Assembly: GCA_002482725.1 (NCBI GenBank)
Contig: DLGO01000052.1
Coordinates: 1 to 16,550 of the forward strand
Direction of reading: 5' to 3'
DNA: 16,550 bases
Origin: Bacteroidetes bacterium UBA7692
GTDB taxonomy: Bacteria; Bacteroidota; Bacteroidia; Chitinophagales; LD1
In this document: positions 1-6,598 of the stretch, one piece after another
Layout: each line of letters begins with the position of its first letter
How positions within the stretch are numbered: position 1 is the stretch's first letter
Position numbers and translations under genes: made by a program
Notes under the pieces: generated by a model
What the model was told of the DNA's origin: nothing
Databases searched by the model: none
What the model saw: only the letters and a program-made list of their open reading frames with translations

Positions 1-1
1 C

Positions 2-532
2 GGGGCACGGTTAGATGTAGGCAACCATTTTACTTTTGCCAAAAAATTATTGATTGCCATAGTAGCGGTTCTTTTCTTACAGATATTTCTGGGAGGTATC
101 GTTAGCGGTATGAAAGCAGGCCTGACTTACCCAACCTGGCCCGATATGAATGGTGAACTTATCCCCTCTGTTTTGTTCACCGAACCTGCCACCTCAGCGG
201 GTTTTACGCAATACAATGCGGCAGATGCCTGGGGTCGCACTTTTATTCAATTCTTTCACAGACTTACCGCTTATGCTCTGCTGGCTTTAGTTATCTGGTA
301 TTGGGTGAAAGCGCGTGGCCTGTCTGCCAATAAAAATATGCGCTTTGTATTCAGCATGTTGTTAGGCGCTGTTTTACTACAGGCCCTTATTGGTATTATG
401 ACCGTGCTGAACTGCGTAGGCAAAATTCCGGTAGGCTGGGGCGTACTACATCAGGCAGGCGCTATGATACTCATTTCTGTAGCTATGCTAAATGTGCATC
501 AATTGTTTTCAGGAGTTGTACCAAAATCATAG
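2..532 (+). CDS. ctaA: Heme A synthase (COX15/CtaA family), C-terminal part, 5' end outside window
   Basis: The reading frame is open from base 2, so the gene starts before the window; about 176 residues are visible, roughly half of the usual 330-350. COX15/CtaA is an inner-membrane enzyme that oxidises the C8 methyl of heme O to the formyl group of heme A for aa3-type cytochrome oxidases. What is seen: the family signature GGIVSGMKAGLTYPTWPDMNG region (bases 95-157) at the end of a transmembrane helix, followed by three more hydrophobic helices. Histidines occur where the family has its heme ligands, in FFHRLTAY (about 253-276) and in the last helix (LHQAG, NVHQL). The gene ends in TAG at 530-532. 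The next gene is an MFS transporter 105 bases on, not the heme O synthase gene often found nearby. The family is clear. Which of the two homologous halves binds substrate cannot be judged from this fragment. Confidence 0.93.
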   Translation, partial: GARLDVGNHFTFAKKLLIAIVAVLFLQIFLGGIVSGMKAGLTYPTWPDMNGELIPSVLFTEPATSAGFTQYNAADAWGRTFIQFFHRLTAYALLALVIWYWVKARGLSANKNMRFVFSMLLGAVLLQALIGIMTVLNCVGKIPVGWGVLHQAGAMILISVAMLNVHQLFSGVVPKS

Positions 533-637
533 ATTCGCTTCTATTCAGATACTGCAATTCATTAATATAAAGGCATTGTACTAATTGGTGCATGTTTTCA
601 TTTCCTGATTATCTGGTATCACTCATAAAAATTGAAT

Positions 638-1861
638 ATGAAGCCATCTAAATCGGGATTACTTTCTGCCGGAGTCATCGTAGCATCGCTCGGGTATTTT
701 GTCGATATATATGATCTTTTACTGTTTAGCATTGTACGCGTGCAAAGCCTCAAAAGCTTGGGCATTACAGGCGATTCCCTTAAAACAGAAGGCCTCCACC
801 TGATAGACATGCAAATGTTCGGCATGCTGCTAGGAGGCATATTCTGGGGCATACTGGGCGACAAAAAAGGCAGGCTAAGCGTGCTGTTTGGTTCTATTTT
901 CATCTACTCTATCGCAAACATTGCCAATGGTTTTGTACATTCTATCGAGGCCTATGCGATATGGCGGCTCATAGCAGGTATTGGCTTAGCCGGGGAACTA
1001 GGGGCCGGCATTACGCTGGTAGCAGAAATATTACCAAAAGAAAAACGCGGCATAGGCACCATGATAGTAGCAGTGGTAGGCCTTACTGGCGCTATTGTGG
1101 CAGGTATCATCTCCAACATATTCGACTGGCGCACATGCTATTTCATTGGTGGTGGTCTTGGCCTGGCGCTACTTGCACTGCGCATAGGTGTAAGCGAATC
1201 AGGCATGTTTCGCCAAACGGAAAGCAGTAATGTGAGCAGGGGCAATTTCTTTGCGCTCTTCACCAATGGCAAAAGGCTGCTGCGCTACCTGCGCTGTATT
1301 TTCATCGGTTTTCCTACATGGTTTGTTATAGGTGTTCTGGTATCTTTCTCGCCCGAATTTTCAAAGGCGCTGGGTATCAATGCTGAAATCAGTGCTGGTA
1401 CCGCTATTATGTATGCCTATGCGGGACTGGTATTTGGCGATCTCGCTACCGGCCTTATAAGCCAGTTGCTGCAGAGCCGTATCAAGGTAATGCTTATTTT
1501 CCTGCTATTGAGCGGTCTTACTATATTCATATACCTCAATGCTTTTGGTATTTCTGCTGCCATGTTATATGCCCTTTGTTTTGCGCTGGGCTTCTCCAAT
1601 GGATTTTGGGTAATTTTTGTAACCATAGCCGCAGAGCAGTTTGGCACCAACCTACGCGCCACTGTTACTACCACAGTGCCCAATTTCGCCCGTGGAGCAT
1701 TGGTGCTCATCACCTTTATGTTCCGCTACTTCGAGCAGCTATTTGGCATACTGAACGGGGCTATGATTGTCGGGGCTATTTGTACCGGTATCGCGCTGTT
1801 ATTCCTGTACGGCATGAAAGAAACTTTTCACGAAGACCTGGACTATATTGAAGAAATTTAA
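638..1861 (+). CDS. MFS transporter, metabolite:H+ symporter-like
   Basis: A 407-residue inner-membrane protein with about 12 hydrophobic segments, normal length for the major facilitator superfamily. Helix 1 carries FVDIYD (residues 21-26), like the acidic pair in helix 1 of the metabolite:H+ symporter (MHS) and sugar-porter branches. The loop 2-3 signature is GILGDKKGRL (71-80), the MFS motif A with GDKxGR. Arg110 in AIWRLIAGIGLAGELGAG matches the helix 4 arginine motif. A second-half counterpart, EQFGTNLRAT, resembles the E-x-F-P-T-x-x-R-A-T motif before helix 11. Together these suggest a proton-coupled importer of an organic acid or sugar; the substrate cannot be read from sequence. I chose ATG at 638 over the TTG two codons upstream because it needs no rare start. 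No convincing promoter is visible in the 105 bases before it, so readthrough from ctaA is possible. Confidence 0.85.
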   Translation: MKPSKSGLLSAGVIVASLGYFVDIYDLLLFSIVRVQSLKSLGITGDSLKTEGLHLIDMQMFGMLLGGIFWGILGDKKGRLSVLFGSIFIYSIANIANGFVHSIEAYAIWRLIAGIGLAGELGAGITLVAEILPKEKRGIGTMIVAVVGLTGAIVAGIISNIFDWRTCYFIGGGLGLALLALRIGVSESGMFRQTESSNVSRGNFFALFTNGKRLLRYLRCIFIGFPTWFVIGVLVSFSPEFSKALGINAEISAGTAIMYAYAGLVFGDLATGLISQLLQSRIKVMLIFLLLSGLTIFIYLNAFGISAAMLYALCFALGFSNGFWVIFVTIAAEQFGTNLRATVTTTVPNFARGALVLITFMFRYFEQLFGILNGAMIVGAICTGIALLFLYGMKETFHEDLDYIEEI

Positions 1862-1912
1862 CCCTGCATTTTTATGCAATTTACAAATACATACATCTTA
1901 CTTAAAAAGGGT

Positions 1913-2674
1913 ATGCGCATACTATTATTCTTATCATCAATCATCATTTCTACTACCTGTGCAGCGCAGGAAGTAGTGACTTTGCAGACCGATAGTGGTG
2001 AAATGCAGATTACATATTTTCAGCGGGAAGCAGGTAAAAAACCGGTTATCTCCACATACTATCTATGGACAAAAGCCAACAAGCACAGGGGCGTAGCAGT
2101 AGCTCTAAATAGAGCAGGCAAGCAATTATTCAGGGCAGAAGTAGGTGTCGTCCACGGTGTACAGCATGTAGATTTCCGATACTATGCGAATGGCGCCGTA
2201 GAGCGTATTCACCATACAGCACAGCCCGATGGTGGTATTCAGCGTCATGATATAACCCGGTTCTATTCAGAGGCAGGGGATTTCATCTGGCAAGAAGATA
2301 ATTCAACAGATAATATGGGACAACCAAGGGTTATGCACATACAAAGTATAAACGCTCCTGATAGCATAGGTACACCCGTTGTGCCCAAACAGCAGCTAAA
2401 AGCATCTACCCATGAAGCTATCTTCATAAATAATACAAAACAACCTGTTAAGGTTTCTGTAAAAAACAAGGAAAACAGGTACTGCCATTTACTTCTGAAA
2501 ATTCGCCCCGGTGAATCAAAAACCGGACCAATACCAAATGAAAATGGCCCGCAAAATTATTTTTGCATAATGGCCAGGGGCTTAAGAAACGGACGAAAAA
2601 TTAAACCTGTCCTTACTTTATCCCAAACGATAGCAAACAAGCGCATTGCTTTCTACTGGGAAATAAACCCATAG
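1913..2674 (+). CDS. Secreted protein of unknown function, possible YwqK-like repeat region
   Basis: I do not recognise this family. From ATG 1913 the product is 253 residues. Residues 1-19 form a signal peptide (basic Met-Arg, hydrophobic LLFLSSIIIS, then CAAQ) that fits cleavage after Ala17 or Ala18. The Cys is not in a good lipobox, so a soluble periplasmic or exported protein is more likely than a lipoprotein. Residues 85-128 have the spacing of tyrosines and glycines seen in YwqK/MORN-type repeats (FRYYANGAVERIHH... ITRFYSEAGDFIWQED), which is only suggestive. Residues 167-253 look beta-rich, contain two cysteines (191 and 218) and may be a separate beta-sandwich domain. An alternative start at 1874 would add 13 residues and lie 12 bases after the MFS stop. 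The gene may be cotranscribed with the transporter and ends 6 bases from the convergent moxR. Confidence 0.7.
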   Translation: MRILLFLSSIIISTTCAAQEVVTLQTDSGEMQITYFQREAGKKPVISTYYLWTKANKHRGVAVALNRAGKQLFRAEVGVVHGVQHVDFRYYANGAVERIHHTAQPDGGIQRHDITRFYSEAGDFIWQEDNSTDNMGQPRVMHIQSINAPDSIGTPVVPKQQLKASTHEAIFINNTKQPVKVSVKNKENRYCHLLLKIRPGESKTGPIPNENGPQNYFCIMARGLRNGRKIKPVLTLSQTIANKRIAFYWEINP

Positions 2675-2680
2675 CTTTGC

Positions 2681-3640
2681 TTACAGCAAATCACCTACCA
2701 GCTTCTCTATACTAAGCCCTTCTGCCTCTGCCTTGTAGTTCTTAAACACACGGTGGCGAAGTATAGGGAAAGCAACAGCTTTCACATCTTCTATGTCCGG
2801 GCTATACTTACCTTTGGTAGCAGCATGGCACTTGGCACCTAATACAAGGAACTGAGAAGCGCGTGGTCCTGCTCCCCAGCTTATATAATTATTTACCGAA
2901 GCAGGTGAACCTTCGCGGTTAGGGCGCGTTTTGGTCACCAGTTTCACGGCATATTCCAATACATTATCCGCTATAGGCATACGGCGTATCAATTGCTGGA
3001 AATAGGCAATCTCCTCCGAACTCATAGTTTTGCTAAGTTCTACTTTTTTGCTGCCTGTGGTGCTTTTCACCACTTCCAGCTCTTCGCTGTAGCTTGGGTA
3101 GTCAAGCGTTATGCTAAACATAAAACGGTCCAGTTGTGCTTCCGGCAATGGGTACGTTCCCTCCTGCTCTATCGGGTTTTGGGTAGCCAGTACAAAAAAC
3201 GGGAGATCCAAAGGGTAGCGTTTGCCACTTACTGTCACACTCCTCTCCTGCATCGCTTCGAGCAATGCTGATTGCGTTTTAGGCGGCGTACGGTTTATCT
3301 CATCGGCCAATATGATGTTAGAGAATATAGGCCCTTTATTGAATTTAAAATGACGCGACTCGTCCAGTATTTCCGAACCAATTATATCACTCGGCATCAG
3401 ATCGGGTGTAAATTGTATACGGCTGAAACCCAGGTCCAGCACACGGGATATCGTTTGTACCGTCAGTGTCTTTGCCAATCCCGGCACACCTACCAGCAGG
3501 CTGTGTCCATCGCAGAATATAGAAATCAAGATCTGGCTTACCACATCGTCCTGCCCTACTATTACTTTGGCTATTTCTGTCCTTAGCCCTTTAAACTTTG
3601 CTGCAAAACTATCCAGCGCTTCTACATCCGAATTATACAT
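2681..3640 (-). CDS. moxR: MoxR-family AAA+ ATPase
   Basis: A 319-residue AAA+ ATPase of the MoxR branch. Visible motifs: Walker A GVPGLAKT (51-58), with the Ala before Lys-Thr typical of MoxR; Walker B IILADE (109-114) followed by INRTPPKTQSALLEAMQE, the MoxR signature; sensor 1 asparagine in LATQNP (151-156); and the conserved EAQLDRF (167-173). MoxR proteins act as cytoplasmic chaperones that help assemble or activate protein complexes, usually with von Willebrand factor A partners encoded next door (DUF58 and vWA/Bat proteins). Here no such partner follows, because the neighbouring gene is convergent and ends 6 bases away. Instead moxR is the last gene after surA, 38 bases downstream and probably in the same transcript. 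That suggests, but does not prove, a link with the envelope. The family call is secure; the client is unknown. Confidence 0.93.
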   Translation of the reverse strand: MYNSDVEALDSFAAKFKGLRTEIAKVIVGQDDVVSQILISIFCDGHSLLVGVPGLAKTLTVQTISRVLDLGFSRIQFTPDLMPSDIIGSEILDESRHFKFNKGPIFSNIILADEINRTPPKTQSALLEAMQERSVTVSGKRYPLDLPFFVLATQNPIEQEGTYPLPEAQLDRFMFSITLDYPSYSEELEVVKSTTGSKKVELSKTMSSEEIAYFQQLIRRMPIADNVLEYAVKLVTKTRPNREGSPASVNNYISWGAGPRASQFLVLGAKCHAATKGKYSPDIEDVKAVAFPILRHRVFKNYKAEAEGLSIEKLVGDLL

Positions 3641-3678
3641 ATCTTCTATTGTGATTTATCTGTTTTAGTATCTGTTCC

Positions 3679-5070
3679 TTATCGTGTTAACCATTTGCCA
3701 GCCTGCGGACAGGTCTTAAAGGCATCTTCGACCCGAATATAAGTCCTACTTCTGTATAAAGAAATCCATTTATTCAATTCGGCCTGTGTTTTAGCAGATT
3801 TTGCCTGTGCCTGTATCTTTGGGTAGTCCAGCTCCAGACTGGCCTTATGGGGCTTTGTCTCGCTTTTCAGGTATACTATCCTGTAACCTCTTTTTTGCTC
3901 CCCTGTGCGCTCCACGCCTGTATGCGGCAACACATCCGTATACTCTCCTACTTTTATCTTATCCAACGAAAATATAAGGCTGCCATCTATATCCGCTTTC
4001 TCAAAAAATGAGGTGCCGGTCTTTTGGTTTGTCATCAGACCACCTACATTCTTCGATTGGTCCTCCATGCTATGCGATTTCACTGCTTCTTTGAAATCTA
4101 CCGAATCTACCGACAGCAAATGCTGCAGGCTATCCATTGTATTCTTGCATTGTATCACATCTGCATTGGTCAGTTCAGGCTTTATCAATATGTGGCGCAC
4201 TTTCAGCTTATCGCCTCTTTTTTCATCTACCATTATCAGGTGGAAGCCAAATGGTGTTTCCACCGGTTCGCTTAGCTCCCCCTCTTTTAGCCTGTATGCC
4301 ACTGCCTCAAACTCCGGCACCAGTTCTCCACGTTCTATTATTCCCAGGTTACCGCCGTCGCTTGCGCTTCCAGGGTCTTTAGAATATAAAATTGCCTGTA
4401 GCGAAAAGTCCGAACCACCAGCTATATCTGCACGTATTTTAGTCAGTTTGGCCTTGGCTATTTTCTTTTGTTCATCGCTTATAGTAGGGTACATTACCAA
4501 CTCGGCAAGTTCCAGCTCCGAATTAAAGTAAGGCACACTATCCTTTGGTATTGAATTGAAGAAATCCTTCACCTCCTGTGGAGAAACTTTCAATCCACCC
4601 AAAGCCTTTCCACGCATCTTCTCAGATATAAGCTGCTTTTCAATATCCTCCCTGAATTCATCCTTCAGTTCCAATATGCTCTTGCCATAGTATTCCTCCA
4701 GCTTTTCCTTATTGCCAAATATGGAAATGAAGTAGCGTATACGCCTTTCCAGCTCAGAGTCTATCTCGTCCGGTGTAGTTGTTACGCTATCTACTATCGC
4801 CTGTGCCAGAAACAATTTCTCCAGCATCAGCTTGTCAAAAATTTCACACTTCATTTCATCACCAATGAGCGCAGCGTCCTGTTGTGTTTTCAGTTGCAGG
4901 TATTGCATTTCAATATCCGATTGCAGTATAGGATTATCGCCTACTACCGCTACTATACGGTCTGCCACTTCCTGGGCTTCAACCTGGCAAATGCCTGACA
5001 CCAATACTGCTATTACCAGCAATGGCCTGCCTAAATATTTCATCACGTTTTTATACTTATCTGTCATCAT
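3679..5070 (-). CDS. surA: SurA-like periplasmic chaperone / peptidyl-prolyl isomerase, two parvulin domains
   Basis: A 463-residue exported protein. The signal peptide has its hydrophobic core at about 16-27 and a likely cleavage after VEA (32). A SurA-N-type helical domain covers about 35-185 (VADRIVAVVGDNPILQSDIE, the usual opening of SurA). Two parvulin (PpiC) domains follow, about 186-282 and 289-401. The first keeps the core GGNLGIIERGELVPEFE and FGFH but lacks the N-terminal histidine (it has LELAEL). The second keeps VRHILIK but has a diverged C-terminal part. SurA carries unfolded outer-membrane proteins through the periplasm to the BAM complex. The ATG at 5070 overlaps the TAA of the upstream beta-barrel gene by one base (TAATG), implying coupled translation. 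An ATG at 5043 would give a shorter signal peptide and is an alternative start. The surrounding operon supports a role in envelope protein folding. Confidence 0.88.
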   Translation of the reverse strand: MMTDKYKNVMKYLGRPLLVIAVLVSGICQVEAQEVADRIVAVVGDNPILQSDIEMQYLQLKTQQDAALIGDEMKCEIFDKLMLEKLFLAQAIVDSVTTTPDEIDSELERRIRYFISIFGNKEKLEEYYGKSILELKDEFREDIEKQLISEKMRGKALGGLKVSPQEVKDFFNSIPKDSVPYFNSELELAELVMYPTISDEQKKIAKAKLTKIRADIAGGSDFSLQAILYSKDPGSASDGGNLGIIERGELVPEFEAVAYRLKEGELSEPVETPFGFHLIMVDEKRGDKLKVRHILIKPELTNADVIQCKNTMDSLQHLLSVDSVDFKEAVKSHSMEDQSKNVGGLMTNQKTGTSFFEKADIDGSLIFSLDKIKVGEYTDVLPHTGVERTGEQKRGYRIVYLKSETKPHKASLELDYPKIQAQAKSAKTQAELNKWISLYRSRTYIRVEDAFKTCPQAGKWLTR

Positions 5071-5642
5071 TAATTTTTAATTTCTGCCTTTGGCTTTTGA
5101 GCAAAAAATATGTTGAAGCCAACCCTGAATGGAATGCGGTGCTCGCTGAATCGCTTCATGCCGCGATATGCGTATCCCAGGGAGGTTTCCAAAGAAACCG
5201 TTTTATTTATAAACCAGGCAAAGCCTGCCGCAGCACCTACCCGGAAACCGTCATTTCCACTTATGTTAGTCTCCCTTATAGTCGTGGTGGTAGTGTACCC
5301 TGCATTGGCCTGTAGAAAGAACTTCTTGTTCTTCTTACCCACGTAGTATTTTATCACCGGACCAAAATCAGAAGTAAAATTTGTAGTTTTTGACACACGG
5401 TTCACGCTCATGCCAAATCGCAGCAGCCCACCTATCTGAAGGTTTTTCACAACAAAGTATCCCAACTGTGGCTCTACTGCCATGCTAAACAGGCTATTCT
5501 CCTCACCATTGCTACTGGTAAATGTAGAAGCCATATCTACATTGGCCCCAACTGCAAAGCTTCCCCGCTCTGTTTGCGCCAATATCATATTACTCGTAGT
5601 AGTAAAAACACCAATAAGGATCAAACTCAGTAATACCCTCAT
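5070..5642 (-). CDS. Small outer-membrane beta-barrel protein
   Basis: A 190-residue protein with a clean signal peptide (hydrophobic core LLSLILIGVF, likely cut after Ala22 in MILA-QTE). The mature part alternates polar and hydrophobic residues in segments ending in aromatics and glycine, for example QLGYFVVKNLQIGGLLRFG, KFFLQANAGYT, RVGAAAGFAWFI and VGFNIFFAQ. This is the pattern of an eight-stranded OmpA/OmpX-like barrel (the OMP_b-brl type common in Bacteroidota). The sequence does not end in the usual aromatic residue but in a charged tail (KPKAEIKN). Its ATG overlaps the TGA of the upstream lipoprotein gene (ATGA), and its own TAA overlaps the surA start, so the three genes are likely translated together. 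It may be a client of SurA or a structural outer-membrane protein. No function can be assigned. Confidence 0.75.
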   Translation of the reverse strand: MRVLLSLILIGVFTTTSNMILAQTERGSFAVGANVDMASTFTSSNGEENSLFSMAVEPQLGYFVVKNLQIGGLLRFGMSVNRVSKTTNFTSDFGPVIKYYVGKKNKKFFLQANAGYTTTTTIRETNISGNDGFRVGAAAGFAWFINKTVSLETSLGYAYRGMKRFSEHRIPFRVGFNIFFAQKPKAEIKN

Positions 5643-6502
5643 TTTACAAACAATTCAGCGTCCTTAGATTTTATTGCATCTGCATACGCTCTTTCGTATG
5701 TGCCTTTTACCAATTGTATCCTGCGTTTCTCTATCAGCACTTTCTTTATATTGCCCAAGGCCATCTCCAAGGGCAATGGATCACCCTTGCGCAATACATC
5801 AGCAACCCTGGCCAGCAGTATTTGCGATTGCCCTTTCTTACCATACTCATGAAAATTCCTGTCCCTGCTCAGTTGTGCTATCTCTGCGTTATCCAGTTCA
5901 AAGTTGCTCTTCAGCGCTTCCTCATTGTACCACAGCCCTGTTGCCAGCGAATAGCCTATTGCATTTGCTTTGCAGTAGCCTTCTATTTTTCTCAGGTCAT
6001 CCTCATCTTTCGGCTTCATCAGCCATTGCTTGGCTTCTTTCAGCTCAGGTGCATCTTTGGGCAGCTTCGCATAAAACAACAGGTAAACATCATTCTCCAA
6101 CAAGAATTGTTGTTTGTTAGCTTCGTAAAAAGCCTGAAGGTCCGCCTGTTTTATAGATGTATCCAGCTTACTTACGATCAGTGCTTTTTCATATTCATAC
6201 AGCAAAAGATCCTCGCGGTAACTCTCCACTTTCTTCAGTATCGATGGGTCATCAGATGGTATGTTATCTACGGCCTTCTGCAACATCAATTGCTTGCGTA
6301 TCCAGCGCTCACTAAAAGCCTTCAACGCTGCTATGCTGTCTTCGCCATGCAGCCCCTTCGTTATATCAGCTATATCGCTGGCATACAGGTTTACGCTGCC
6401 TACATGTGCCAATGCCTTCTCATCCTCGCCCAAAAATTTCTGCTTGAAATATTTGCAAGATGTAAGGCTTAACACTAAGACTATAAACAACAACCTATGC
6501 AT
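5639..6502 (-). CDS. Lipoprotein resembling a SurA-N/PPIase scaffold without a parvulin domain
   Basis: From ATG 6502 the product is 287 residues. The signal peptide ends in the lipobox LTSC (13-16), so Cys16 is probably lipidated. Residues about 30-135 look like the helical N-terminal domain of SurA/PpiD proteins: VGSVNLYASDIADITKGL, a helix with RWIRKQLMLQKAV, and the typical TSIKQADLQAFYEANKQQF linker that normally precedes a parvulin domain. The following region (138-235) lacks the parvulin core (no GG..GW/F and no FG.H motif), so catalysis is unlikely and a chaperone-only or scaffold role is inferred. I rejected the longer start at 6535 because it lies inside the loop of a terminator hairpin and would bury the lipobox. 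The gene overlaps the next one by ATGA. Similarity to SurA-N is by eye and moderate. Confidence 0.75.
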   Translation of the reverse strand: MHRLLFIVLVLSLTSCKYFKQKFLGEDEKALAHVGSVNLYASDIADITKGLHGEDSIAALKAFSERWIRKQLMLQKAVDNIPSDDPSILKKVESYREDLLLYEYEKALIVSKLDTSIKQADLQAFYEANKQQFLLENDVYLLFYAKLPKDAPELKEAKQWLMKPKDEDDLRKIEGYCKANAIGYSLATGLWYNEEALKSNFELDNAEIAQLSRDRNFHEYGKKGQSQILLARVADVLRKGDPLPLEMALGNIKKVLIEKRRIQLVKGTYERAYADAIKSKDAELFVK

Positions 6503-6520
6503 ACCTGTTAAAATCAAAAA

Positions 6521-6551
6521 GCAAACGGCAATCATTTCAATTGCCGTTTGC
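6521..6551 (-). terminator. Rho-independent terminator of the two-parvulin PPIase gene, in the leader of the lipoprotein gene
   Basis: The arms GCAAACGGCAAT (6521-6532) and ATTGCCGTTTGC (6540-6551) are a perfect 12-bp inverted repeat with a 7-nt loop. Read on the - strand, the stem is followed by TTTTTGATTTT (6510-6520). It lies 47 bases after the stop of the PPIase gene (6599) and only 18 bases before the ATG of the downstream lipoprotein gene (6502). Confidence 0.85.
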
Positions 6552-6598
6552 GAACAAAATCTTTTATTAAAAGTAACTAACGCAGGATTTCCCGATTA

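Noticed and set aside
632..637. TTG start of the MFS gene at 632
   Set aside because: ATG at 638 is in frame two codons later and fits the family start.
2676..2690. Hairpin TTTGC-TTACA-GCAAA over the moxR stop codon as a bidirectional terminator
   Set aside because: Only 5 bp, AT-rich, and not followed by a T-run on either strand.
5714..6472. 252-codon + strand open frame opposite the lipoprotein gene
   Set aside because: Antisense shadow: the - strand protein has a lipobox, family-like motifs and overlapping operon neighbours; the + frame has none.
6503..6535. Longer start (6535) for the lipoprotein gene
   Set aside because: It begins inside the loop of the terminator hairpin, and the ATG at 6502 gives a textbook lipoprotein signal peptide.
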